NCBI GenBank assembly: GCA_025980765.1
Contig: JAICXB010000002.1
Span: forward strand, 120,758-184,757
DNA from: Terriglobales bacterium
GTDB lineage: Bacteria; Acidobacteriota; Terriglobia; Terriglobales; Acidobacteriaceae
Length of the DNA: 64,000 bases
Reading direction: 5' to 3'
The notes beneath the pieces are model-generated. The model did not search any database. It worked only from the letters and a program-made list of their open reading frames with translations, and was not told where the DNA came from. The first letter of the stretch is position 1. Each line of letters opens with the position of its first letter. The position numbers and the translations under genes were made by a program. This document shows positions 38,393 to 47,815 of the stretch, piece by piece.

Positions 38393-38694
38393 AATGCCTC
38401 AGGGCCGACCCGGATTGTGCAACCTGGAACTCGGTGAATTCTTCAGCAAGCGGAGTTCCCTTTTCGGTACGATGGCCGACGCGGACAGGGGCACCCGCAA
38501 CGGAGTGATTGCAATAGTGTTGGATTGCATAAAAGTCTGACTCCGGCGCGGATTCGCCTGCCGCAATCGAATGAGGGCGTACAAAAACTGGACATCGTTT
38601 CAGAAATTGGACAAGCCAGGGCTCTGCTTCCGGGAATGATGGATAGAGACTCAGCGTGCCGAGTCTCGAAGCAGAGTGACGAACCCTGATTGCG

Positions 38695-40113
38695 CTAGTT
38701 TTCAACTGCCGCATTCGGCTGCCCTCTTAAATCGGAGTCCAGGGCGCCTGCCACGGGTCTGGCGCTCATGTTCGGTCCCGATTTGGAAATGCGGTCCAGC
38801 ATGGCATACAGGGTGGCCCGGCTGATTCCCAGAATTTCAGCGGCGCGTACTTTGCTGCCGTTTACTCGCGCCAGCACACGCTGCAAATGCCGGTTCGCCA
38901 CCTGTTCGAGAGTGGCGAAATCGTCATCGCGATTCAAGCGCAGCTCCTGCAAATGAGCGGGAAAATCGGCGACATCCAGGACCGGCCCGGAGGCCATCAT
39001 GCAAGCATTGCTGATCATGCCTTCGAGCTCCCGAACATTGCCCGGCCAAGGATAGCTGGAGAGCAACTTCTGCGCGCGACGGGTGATTCCGGAAAGATTT
39101 TTCCCGAACTGCTTCGAGAAACGATCAAGAAAGTGCTGTTGCAGCAGGCGCAGGTCTTCGGGGCGCTCACGAAGCGAGGGCGCCGCAATTTCCACCATCG
39201 ACAGCCGGTAGAAAAGGTCTTCGCGGAAGCGACCCTCGCCCACCATCTGCCGCAGATCGCGGTTGGTAGCGGCGACCACCCGCACATCAACAATAATGGG
39301 AGCGGTCGAGCCTACCCGCTGCACCTCCTGATTCTGCAACAGACGCAGGATCTTGGCCTGCATGCTCAAAGACAGCTCGCCAATTTCATCCAGAAACAAC
39401 ACTCCGCCGTTGGCGCTCTCCGCCAATCCCATTTTGTTTTGCATGGCACCGGTAAACGCGCCTTTGGTGTAGCCAAACAACTCACTCTCGAAGAGCGTTT
39501 CCGTGATCGCCGCGCAATTGCACACGACAAACGGCTTTTCTGCCGCTGGGCTGTCGCGATGTAGAGAGCGCGCGACCAGCTCCTTGCCACTGCCGGTCGG
39601 CCCATGGACCAGGACAGTGCGGAAATGGGGCGCAATGCGCCGCACTCGCGAGAACAACTCCAGCATCACGGGACTGCGCCCGATCATGCCGCTGAACTGG
39701 TAAGCCTCAATCAAGCCTTCTTCCGCTTTGGCAGCCCGCCGCCGCTCGCGCGCCATCTCCAGCGTGCGTGCGACGCGCGCGCGCAGCTTTTCTAGCGGCA
39801 TGGGCTTGGTCAGGTAGTCGGAGGCGCCGTTCTGAATGGCCTCCACAGCAAACTCGGTAGAGTAGGCGCCGCTGAGAAGAATCACTTCGATTCCAGGGTC
39901 CTGCGCCAGCAGTCGCTGCAACACCTGCATTCCGCCCATTTTGGGCATCATCAGATCCAAAAAGACGGTTTGCGGACGTTTTTTCGCGGCGATTTCAATC
40001 CCAACGATTGGATCACTGGCCGCGAGCACTTCGACCTCAGATGAGGAGAGAGCTTCCTGCATCAGTTCCAGAACCTGAGGCTCGTCGTCGATAAACAGAA
40101 TTGAGATCATCAA
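38695..40113 (-). CDS. Sigma-54-dependent NtrC-family response regulator
   Basis: Receiver domain; AAA+ VLVHGPTGSGKELVARSLHRDSP, ELFGYTKGAFTGAMQNKMGLAESANGGVLFLDEIGELS; C-terminal Fis HTH. Confidence 0.95.
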   Translation of the reverse strand: MMISILFIDDEPQVLELMQEALSSSEVEVLAASDPIVGIEIAAKKRPQTVFLDLMMPKMGGMQVLQRLLAQDPGIEVILLSGAYSTEFAVEAIQNGASDYLTKPMPLEKLRARVARTLEMARERRRAAKAEEGLIEAYQFSGMIGRSPVMLELFSRVRRIAPHFRTVLVHGPTGSGKELVARSLHRDSPAAEKPFVVCNCAAITETLFESELFGYTKGAFTGAMQNKMGLAESANGGVLFLDEIGELSLSMQAKILRLLQNQEVQRVGSTAPIIVDVRVVAATNRDLRQMVGEGRFREDLFYRLSMVEIAAPSLRERPEDLRLLQQHFLDRFSKQFGKNLSGITRRAQKLLSSYPWPGNVRELEGMISNACMMASGPVLDVADFPAHLQELRLNRDDDFATLEQVANRHLQRVLARVNGSKVRAAEILGISRATLYAMLDRISKSGPNMSARPVAGALDSDLRGQPNAAVEN

Positions 40114-40629
40114 ACACCTGCTCGAAATTTTGTGGACGGGAGTTCCCCATTTACCTCATCGGCAACAGGCGTTTATTTCTTTAGCTGCACCAGAAACGGT
40201 TGCAACCGACTGAAAACAGGAAGCTTTTGGCGGGTATGATTTCGGATTTTGGCGATTTGGAACGAGTAGAACGCCAATAGGCAAGCCGCCAACTGCTTGT
40301 CTTGGCTCTTAACAGCGTTCCAGAATCTGGACACTTCCCGCCTGCCGAAGGTCTGGATATCCGCAAGCGTTTGCGGAATTTACAGCCGTTAAGCTGATTG
40401 GTTATTGCCGTGCTTTTGTCTTCCGCGGCACCGAGCAGCAGAGAGAATCAAGGCTCGCAAACGATAGCCTGCGTCCACGCGAAAATGTCAGCAAAATCGG
40501 CTATTCAGGCGCATCCGGCTGCCTGGTGTTCCAGGCAATGCTAAGGTCGTTCACGCCGAGGGAGAGAACAAACCTAGCTCGAATTAGCAACAATTTGCAG
40601 CGTGCGAGCAGTCTAACGATTGGCAAATC

Positions 40630-40971
40630 ATGAGACGGGGAGCGAGAACGGTGATGAAGATGCCACGGTTCAGGGCGAAGCTTCCGGGATTGCTCGTCTT
40701 GGGAATTGCCTTCTTGGCGACTCCCGAAAGCTTACTCTGCCAATCCAGAACCCGTGCCGAGGCGCGCCTTTATATCCGCGTTAATGTCGTCCCCGTGCTT
40801 CAGTCCCAGCCACCCATCCAGCCTCGAACCTCATCCGGAGCCATAACCTTCGATTTGAACAGCCAGCCGACTCAGTTCGATCGCCAATCTTCCACGCATC
40901 AACTCAACGATGAGACCAATCCCCAGAGACAGCCAATAGTCGTCACCACTGTGACCGTTACACCCAGATAG
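40630..40971 (+). CDS. Hypothetical secreted protein
   Basis: 113-aa ORF with signal peptide-like N-terminus; no family recognised. Confidence 0.45.
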   Translation: MRRGARTVMKMPRFRAKLPGLLVLGIAFLATPESLLCQSRTRAEARLYIRVNVVPVLQSQPPIQPRTSSGAITFDLNSQPTQFDRQSSTHQLNDETNPQRQPIVVTTVTVTPR

Positions 40972-41041
40972 CAAGGAGAGCCATAAGCTAGCTTTTCCCG
41001 TCGATCGCGTCGGATGCCAAGCCTCGACTTCACCACCCCCG

Positions 41042-41296
41042 CCTGAGAACAGGGAGAATTTACAGGGAATTTTTCCCCGGCCTCGTTGCAGACGCCATAA
41101 CTTTTGCGTTATCTACTTTGATTGCTAGCAGCTAGAAGCCCTCACCCAAAAGCTGGTTCCGGAAGCTGAGGAAAGGAACAGGAAAAGAACAGGAAGCCTG
41201 TGGAAAAGCGTCTGCGAGGTGCGTCAACACTGACTAGAACTTCATCCGGCGCAAAGATTCACGAAAATAACAGGAAAAGAACAGGGAATTTGCTTT
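41042..41296 (+). repeat. Dispersed multi-module element (AACAGGGAA modules), copy 3
   Basis: cctgagaacagggagaatttacagggaattt - gctgaggaaaggaacaggaaaagaacaggaagc - aaaataacaggaaaagaacagggaattt. Confidence 0.8.
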
Positions 41297-41424
41297 TTCC
41301 ACAGGCATTGAAATGGCGCTTGGAAGTGAGGCGAGTAGCTTATCGTTTCAAACTGACCCGCTAACGATTTTGACTTTTCTTACGCGCGGCGCATACATTG
41401 AACTCTGCTTTTACAACCTAAGCG

Positions 41425-41612
41425 ATTTGCGCGGTCCCGCCTTTTTCGCGGGACCAGGGAAGCGGGTGAGAATCCCGCGCTGCCGCGCAACTGTAAGCGA
41501 GCCAAGGATGCCCAGAACCACTGTCCCATTTGGGGCGGGAAGGGGGCGATCCCGAGCGCCGGTGAAATGTCCGGCGTCCACTCGTAAGCCAGGAGACCGG
41601 CGCAGACCGTAC
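41425..41612 (+). promoter_or_regulatory. Cobalamin (AdoCbl) riboswitch
   Basis: gggaagcgggtgagaatcccgcgctgccgcgcaactgtaagcgag ... cactcgtaagccaggagaccggc (B12-box), directly upstream of btuB-like gene. Confidence 0.95.
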
Positions 41613-41647
41613 AACCCAATCCCACTCGCGTGCTCAGGAGGATTGCC

Positions 41648-43846
41648 GTGCGTAAGTCTCTTTCTTTGGTCCTGCTACTGGTCTCGCCCGTGCTGGCGCT
41701 GGCCGCCGATTTCAGCGTTCATGTCAGCGATCCATCGGGAAGCGTCGTCGCTGGCGCCACTGTCTCCGTTTATCAACTCAAGAACAATGCCCTGGTCGCG
41801 TCTTCAGCGACCAGCCCAACTGGCGAGGCCAGATTTCACTCGCTTGCCAGTGGCGATTACCGCGTTCAGGTATTGGCGGTGGGCTTTGCCGAGAGCCTTA
41901 CAGAGAAAACCGTCTCCGGCGATTCTTCAGAAGACATTGTCCTCAAGATCGCCGCACGTCCTGAAACGGTCGTCGTGACCGCAACGGCCACGCCGTTACC
42001 CGCCGACCAGACCGGAGCGCCGGTCGAGACCGTCGACAGCGCGGATCTCACGAATCGCCAGCCGGTCGAGGCCGCCGACGCCATCCGCTATCTTCCCGGA
42101 GCGATCGTCAACGTTGCCGGACGCCGTGGAGGGCTGGGATCGCTGTTTGTCCGCGGTGGTGACTCGCGCTACAACAAAGTGATCGTCGATGGCGTACCGG
42201 TGGACGAAGCCGGCGGCACGTTCGATTTCGGAGTAGTGCCGGTAATCGGCGCCGATCGCATCGAGTTCGTGCGCGGCCCGGAGAGCGTGCTCTACGGCTC
42301 CGATGCGCTCACCAGCGTGGTGCAGATGTTCAGCGCGACTGGGACGACGCGCACTCCGGAACTTACTTTGGGGTCTGACGGTGGAACATTTTCCACGGCG
42401 CACGGATACGCGACCCTCGCCGGGGCCACTGGCCGCTTCGATTACAACCTCTTTGGCGAGCAGTTCAATACTCAAGGCCAGGGCGTCAACGACGACTACT
42501 CGAACTCTGCCGAAGGCGCCAATCTGGGCGCGCGGCTCGCGGCAAATTCCGCGCTGCGCCTGCGCCTCCGACATTCCAATGCGCGCAGCGGCGTGCAGTC
42601 GTTCTTCAACTTCAATGGGCAGCAGCTTATCCCACCCGACAGCGATGAACGCGCCCGCCAGAACAATTTTCTTGCGGACATTTCTCTCAAACTCGATGCG
42701 CCGAAACAGTGGAAGCACAGCATCAGCGGCTACGAGTACCACCACGTTCGCGAAAATCTCGATACCTTCATGGATCCGGGCCGGGCGAACGCATTTGGAA
42801 ATTTTGATTTCCCGTTTTCCAGTTACTTCAACTTCAATCGTGCGGGACTCGCCTACAACGGCGAATACGATCCGCGCCTGTGGGCAAAGACCAACTTCGG
42901 ATACGAATTTGAAGACGAAAACGGATTCATCGGCGACCTGACTGCCCTGCCGCTTACGCACGGTCTGCGCCGGAATCATGCGGTTTACGGCGAGCAGGTC
43001 TTCACCTTTTCTCGATTCTCATTCATTGCCGGCGGCAGATTCATCCACAACGAGAGCTTTGGCAATCGGGGCGTTCCGCGCGCAGCTCTCACGCTGCTTG
43101 CGCTGCGCGGCAATGATGTGTTCAGCGGCACCCGCCTGCGCCTGGCTTATGGAGAAGGCATTAAAGAGCCCAGCTTCGATGAGAGCTTTGGTATCGGCTC
43201 GTTTTTCATCATCGCGAATCCAGATCTGCGTCCGGAGCAGAGCCGCACGCTCGAGGGCGCGATCGTGCAGAACCTGTTCGGTGATCGCTATTCGATATCG
43301 GCCGGGTATTACAACAATCTCTTCCGCAACCAGATTGAGTTCACCTCAAATCCGATGACGTTCATTGGGCAGTTTGTGAATTTGAATCGTTCGCTGGCGC
43401 ATGGCGCGGAGTTCGAGTTCCACGGCCGGCCGACCACTCGGATCAGCGTTGAGGCGTCGTATGTTTATACCTCCAGCCAGGTTCTGCAATCGCCAGTAGC
43501 CAGTGACCCGCTACTGGAAGCAGGAGCGCCGTTGCTACGCCGCCCCAAGCATGCGGGATCGGCAAGCATCAACTACACCGCGGCTCGTTGGGGCGCGAAC
43601 CTGAGTGGAGTGGGAATCGGGCGGCGCACCGACTCAGACTTCCTCGGCCTGGCCACTCCGGCAATCAATCACGCCGCCGGCTACGTCCGTGCTGACGCCA
43701 GTGGCTGGTACCGGCTGCAGCGACACGTCACCGCATACATCGCCATCGAAAATCTGCTGAACAAGCGCTACGAAGAGGCAGCCGGATTCCCCGCTCTCAA
43801 AGCAAACTTCCGCGCGGGACTGAGATTTCGGTTTGGCGGGGAATAG
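41648..43846 (+). CDS. btuB: TonB-dependent vitamin B12 receptor BtuB-like with N-terminal carboxypeptidase-regulatory-like domain
   Basis: VVVTATATPLPADQTGAPVETVDSADLTNRQPVEAADAIRYLPGAIVNVAGRRGGLGSLFVRGGDSRYNKVIVDGVPVDEAGG plug; C-term LRFRFGGE; riboswitch upstream. Confidence 0.93.
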   Translation: MRKSLSLVLLLVSPVLALAADFSVHVSDPSGSVVAGATVSVYQLKNNALVASSATSPTGEARFHSLASGDYRVQVLAVGFAESLTEKTVSGDSSEDIVLKIAARPETVVVTATATPLPADQTGAPVETVDSADLTNRQPVEAADAIRYLPGAIVNVAGRRGGLGSLFVRGGDSRYNKVIVDGVPVDEAGGTFDFGVVPVIGADRIEFVRGPESVLYGSDALTSVVQMFSATGTTRTPELTLGSDGGTFSTAHGYATLAGATGRFDYNLFGEQFNTQGQGVNDDYSNSAEGANLGARLAANSALRLRLRHSNARSGVQSFFNFNGQQLIPPDSDERARQNNFLADISLKLDAPKQWKHSISGYEYHHVRENLDTFMDPGRANAFGNFDFPFSSYFNFNRAGLAYNGEYDPRLWAKTNFGYEFEDENGFIGDLTALPLTHGLRRNHAVYGEQVFTFSRFSFIAGGRFIHNESFGNRGVPRAALTLLALRGNDVFSGTRLRLAYGEGIKEPSFDESFGIGSFFIIANPDLRPEQSRTLEGAIVQNLFGDRYSISAGYYNNLFRNQIEFTSNPMTFIGQFVNLNRSLAHGAEFEFHGRPTTRISVEASYVYTSSQVLQSPVASDPLLEAGAPLLRRPKHAGSASINYTAARWGANLSGVGIGRRTDSDFLGLATPAINHAAGYVRADASGWYRLQRHVTAYIAIENLLNKRYEEAAGFPALKANFRAGLRFRFGGE

Positions 43847-43856
43847 AGAGTCTTTT

Positions 43857-43974
43857 TCACCACGGAGCCAGGGAGAAGAAATTTCGTAATTTTGTAATCG
43901 GGTAATTTCGTAATTGAAAGCGTGCTCTGCGGGTTTCAATTACCCAATTACGAAATTACACAATTAGGAAATTA
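43857..43974. repeat. Inverted word-repeat element (AATTACGAAATTAC words) fused to a half CACGGAG arm
   Basis: ttcaccacggagccagggagaag aaatttcgtaattttgtaatcgggtaatttcgtaattgaaa ... tttcaattacccaattacgaaattacacaattaggaaatta. Confidence 0.85.
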
Positions 43975-44913
43975 GCTTTGCAATGCCCCAATCAGCTCCT
44001 TCACGTCCTTCACCCGGTGCTCGATGCACCAGCGATAGAGTTCGCCGACGATGCGTTCGGTGGCGCAGGGGTCGAAGTAGTTGGCGGTGCCTACCTGGAC
44101 GGCCGCGGCGCCGGCCAGGAGAAATTCGACCACGTCACTGCCGGTGCTGATTCCTCCCATTCCTATAACGGGGATATTGACGGAATGGCTCGCCTCATAC
44201 ACCATGCGCAACGCAATCGGTTTGATCGCGGGACCGGAGAGCCCTGCGGTGAAGTTGGAGATCCGCGGCTTACGCGTGTCGGGATCGATGGCCAGCGCGA
44301 CGAAGGTGTTTACCAAAGACAGCGCGTCCGCGCCGGCTTCTTCGGCCACGCGTGCCATTTGGGGAATGCTGGTCACGTTCGGCGACAACTTCACGATCAG
44401 CGGGCGCCGCGCCACTTTCTTGCAGGCGGCCACTACTTCTTCCAGCAGGTGGGTGTCGCTGCCGAAGCTAATGCCGCCGTGCTTGGTGTTCGGGCAGGAT
44501 ACGTTCAGCTCGTACGCGGCAATATTCTCGCCGGTGTTCAGCGTGCGGATTACCGCCTCATAGTCTTCGCGAGCGTATCCGAAGACGTTGGCGATGACGA
44601 TCAGATTTTTCTTTCGTGCCAGGACCGGCAACTTCTCTTTGAGGAAGGCCTCCGCGCCGATGTTCTGCAGCCCAATGGAATTCAACATGCCGGCCGCGGT
44701 CTCAAACATGCGTGGCGGCGGGTTGCCGGCCATCGCTTCGCGCGAAAGGCCCTTCACCACGAACCCGCCGAGCTTGTCGAGAGCGACGATGTCCTCAAAC
44801 TCGACGCCATAACCAAACGTGCCGCTGGCAGCAATGACCGGATTCTTGAAGTTGATGCCGCAAAAACTGACGCTCAGGTCAGGTCCAGAAAAAGACGAGG
44901 CAGGGAGGGTCAT
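43972..44913 (-). CDS. pyrD: Dihydroorotate dehydrogenase (class 1 catalytic subunit)
   Basis: LSVSFCGINFKNPVIAASGTFGYGVEF, NVSCPNTKHGGISFG, RPLIVKLSPNVTSI, IPVIGMGGISTGSDVVEFLLAGAAAVQVGT. Confidence 0.95.
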   Translation of the reverse strand: MTLPASSFSGPDLSVSFCGINFKNPVIAASGTFGYGVEFEDIVALDKLGGFVVKGLSREAMAGNPPPRMFETAAGMLNSIGLQNIGAEAFLKEKLPVLARKKNLIVIANVFGYAREDYEAVIRTLNTGENIAAYELNVSCPNTKHGGISFGSDTHLLEEVVAACKKVARRPLIVKLSPNVTSIPQMARVAEEAGADALSLVNTFVALAIDPDTRKPRISNFTAGLSGPAIKPIALRMVYEASHSVNIPVIGMGGISTGSDVVEFLLAGAAAVQVGTANYFDPCATERIVGELYRWCIEHRVKDVKELIGALQS

Positions 44914-44938
44914 TGAAGCGAATTCTAAATGAAACCTG

Positions 44939-44997
44939 ATCGGGTGATCGGGCCATCGGGTCATCGGGTGATCTAACTTCGCCCGATGAGCCGATGC
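44939..44997. repeat. Word-repeat element (ATCGGGTG words) at the 5' end of pyrD
   Basis: gatcgggtgatcgggccatcgggtcatcgggtgatctaacttcgcccgatgagccgatg. Confidence 0.8.
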
Positions 44998-45043
44998 TTA
45001 ACTGCCGGTGACCACTCCTTAATCTTTCCTGTAGATTTGTCTC

Positions 45044-46330
45044 ATGCTCGATTTGAATTTTGTGCGCGATCATCTGCCGGAAGTGGAGCAGGGCATGCGC
45101 CATCGCGGGATGGACCCTGAAGAGCTGCTGGGCGGATTTCGCGAGCTTGACGCTCGCCGGCGGCAGGCAATCACCAACGCGGAAAATCTGAAGGCGCGCC
45201 GCAATCGCGCGTCGGAAGAGGTAGGCAAGCTGAAGCGCAGCGGCCAGGACGCGACCGCGCTGATGGAGGAAACCAAGTCGCTGCGGGAGGAGGGTGAGCG
45301 CCAGGAAAAGCTTGCCGCCGAACTCGAGACCGAACTGCGCGGAGTAATGGCGCAGATCCCCAATTTGCCGCTCGCCAGCGTTCCTGTTGGAAACAGCGAG
45401 CATGACAACGTGGAAGTGCGCCGCTGGGGCGCTCCTCCGGAGATGAAATTCGCAGCGAATCCGCATTGGGAAATTGGCGAGCAGCTAGGCATTCTCGATC
45501 TGGAACGGGCGGTAAAACTTTCCGGCGCGCGCTTTGCCGTGTATTGGGATCTGGGCGCGAAGCTGGAGCGGGCACTGGCCAATTTCATGCTCGACCTGCA
45601 CACCCGCGAGCATGGCTACACGGAAGTGCTTCCGCCATACATGGTGAACTCGGCGTCGATGTACGGCACGGGACAACTGCCGAAGTTCGCTGGGGATTCC
45701 TTCAAGTGCACCGATCATGACCTGTGGCTGGTGCCGACCGCCGAGGTGCCGCTGACAAATCTGTATCGCGATGAAACTCTGGAAGCCGACCGTCTGCCGG
45801 TTTCGGTGACGGCATACACTCCATGTTTCCGCAGTGAAGCCGGATCGTACGGCAAAGATGTGCGCGGCATCATCCGGCAACACCAGTTCCAGAAAGTTGA
45901 GCTGGTGAAGTTTTCGCATCCGCAAAAATCGCAGGAAGATCACGAACAGCTCACCCGGAATGCAGAGACGGTGCTGCAGCGGCTCGGCCTGCACTATCGC
46001 GTGATGCTGCTTTGCACCGCCGATATGGGATTTTCTTCCGCGAAAACCTATGACATTGAAGTTTGGCTCCCCGGACAAAAATTATTCCGCGAGATTTCTT
46101 CCTGCTCGAACTTCGACAGCTTTCAGGCGCGACGAGCGAACATCCGCTTCCGTTCCGCGGGAAGCAAGAAGAGTGAGTTTGTCCACACCTTAAACGGCAG
46201 CGGTCTCGCCATCGGACGCACCTGGCTGGCAATTCTGGAAAATTATCAGCAGGAAGACGGAAGCGTGGTGGTTCCCGAAGCATTGCGGTCGTATATGGGA
46301 GTGGAGCGCATTAGGGCGGTTGAGCGGTAG
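45044..46330 (+). CDS. serS: Seryl-tRNA synthetase
   Basis: [87 protein letters not shown]. Confidence 0.97.
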   Translation: MLDLNFVRDHLPEVEQGMRHRGMDPEELLGGFRELDARRRQAITNAENLKARRNRASEEVGKLKRSGQDATALMEETKSLREEGERQEKLAAELETELRGVMAQIPNLPLASVPVGNSEHDNVEVRRWGAPPEMKFAANPHWEIGEQLGILDLERAVKLSGARFAVYWDLGAKLERALANFMLDLHTREHGYTEVLPPYMVNSASMYGTGQLPKFAGDSFKCTDHDLWLVPTAEVPLTNLYRDETLEADRLPVSVTAYTPCFRSEAGSYGKDVRGIIRQHQFQKVELVKFSHPQKSQEDHEQLTRNAETVLQRLGLHYRVMLLCTADMGFSSAKTYDIEVWLPGQKLFREISSCSNFDSFQARRANIRFRSAGSKKSEFVHTLNGSGLAIGRTWLAILENYQQEDGSVVVPEALRSYMGVERIRAVER

Positions 46331-46548
46331 GAGGCTGCAAGCTGCTGGGCAAGTTGAACAAATCTCAAAGCAAACCGTATATTTATATAGAGATTACGAG
46401 CTAACCATAAATAATGGCTGTGAGAATGGAATCGGAATAATCCACAGGCGACGATCCTTTAAATCATTGACATTATTGGTTTAGCGAGCGATTATTCGTA
46501 ACGCCGACTCGATGAGTTGCATCGAATAAACGGAGAAGGGGCAAGACC

Positions 46549-46755
46549 ATGGCGGACAGGAAACAATTCTTCGGTGAAGTAACGACCGATCCTGAACTTC
46601 AAAAGGCATTACAGGCATCGCGCGACACAACCGTATCAGAGGAAGAGTTGCGTGAGCAGAGAATCAGCTTTGCATTCGGTAACGCTCCGGCAAGCGCAAC
46701 CGACATTACGAAGGATAGTGTTTGGCGAGCGTCCGAGCACATTCGTCTAAAATAA
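46549..46755 (+). CDS. Small protein upstream of Fic (candidate antitoxin/partner)
   Basis: 68-aa ORF, same strand, about 45 nt before the probable fic start. Confidence 0.55.
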   Translation: MADRKQFFGEVTTDPELQKALQASRDTTVSEEELREQRISFAFGNAPASATDITKDSVWRASEHIRLK

Positions 46756-46801
46756 TTGATCCACCGTGGCCAGCAGATTTTGGTGGCCACGGCTAACCAA
46801 A

Positions 46802-47398
46802 ATGTCCGTCCGAAAGCAAGACGATCCCGTCCTCTACAAACGAATCCAAGAGCAAAATCTCTTACGACAATATGACTTGTTGTCGAACTGTATAGAAATT
46901 GGCTTAGCGAAGGGTATTGAAGCATTCGACAAGTACACACTATGGGCTCTGAACTATGCTGCGGTTGCTAACATCGCTCAGATGGGCGGGCGTTACCGAG
47001 AAGACCCAATCTTGGTTGGCGAGCATATTCCCCCGCACTTCAAAGATGTCCCCAACCTGATGGACAGATTTTTTTCCCTTGTGCATGAGAACTGGACCCT
47101 TTCTGACCACCCAACCCTCATAGCTGCATATGCCCTGTGGCGGCTCAATTGGATTCATCCCTTTGTAGAGGGTAATGGAAGAACTGCTAGGGCGGCCTGC
47201 TATTACCTTCTCTGTATGAAGCAGGGAAGGCTCCTCGAAGGCAAGAAGACTGTTCCCGAGCGGATTCGCGAGAATCGTCAACCCTACTATGCTGCTTTAA
47301 AGGCAGCCGACATCGCTTGGGAAAACGGCACACTCGACGTGTCAGTCATGGCGAATTATCTGCAGGAGTTGCTCAAGGGCCAGCTCACCGAAAAGTAA
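46802..47398 (+). CDS. Fic/DOC family protein
   Basis: HPFVEGNGRTAR active-site motif. Confidence 0.93.
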   Translation: MSVRKQDDPVLYKRIQEQNLLRQYDLLSNCIEIGLAKGIEAFDKYTLWALNYAAVANIAQMGGRYREDPILVGEHIPPHFKDVPNLMDRFFSLVHENWTLSDHPTLIAAYALWRLNWIHPFVEGNGRTARAACYYLLCMKQGRLLEGKKTVPERIRENRQPYYAALKAADIAWENGTLDVSVMANYLQELLKGQLTEK

Positions 47399-47431
47399 GG
47401 GTTAAAGTCGATGATGCAGCAAGTTGCGTCT

Positions 47432-47815
47432 TTACCTGCGACCGGCGCCTTTACCTGCCTGTGGCTGTATCAAATTCCGTAACTGCTCCGGCAACTTGCA
47501 GATGTCGGTGCCCTTTACGATCAGCGCGTCTGCGCCCGAGGGCTTCCACTGCGTTGCAGGAATGGGAAAGGCCGTTAAGATCACGATCTTTGGGCGGGGC
47601 TGAAGCTTCGCGGCGGCCTTCACCACGTCATAGCCGGCGGTAGCCGTCTCCATGCGCATGTCGGTCACCACCGCGTGAAAGTGTTCCGTTCGAAGCCGCC
47701 CCACCGCATCGGCGGCCGACGGCGAAGTCTGCACCTCAAACTCGGCCAGGGCAAGAATGGTCTGCAGCAGGCGCAGGATGGCAGGTTCGTCGTCTACCAG
47801 GAGTACGCGCAGCAT
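47432..47815 (-). CDS. Stand-alone response-regulator receiver domain
   Basis: RVLLVDDEPAILRLLQTIL...AVVTDMRM...KIVILTAF; no output domain. Confidence 0.85.
   Translation of the reverse strand: MLRVLLVDDEPAILRLLQTILALAEFEVQTSPSAADAVGRLRTEHFHAVVTDMRMETATAGYDVVKAAAKLQPRPKIVILTAFPIPATQWKPSGADALIVKGTDICKLPEQLRNLIQPQAGKGAGRR

Noticed and set aside
38393-38694. Possible tRNA or structured RNA in the spacer between the GGDEF and NtrC-type genes
   Set aside because: No cloverleaf or T-loop (GGTTCGAATCC-like) sequence found.
40114-40629. Sigma-54 (-24/-12) promoter in the long spacer next to the NtrC-type gene
   Set aside because: Partial GG/GC matches only; none with correct spacing and consensus.
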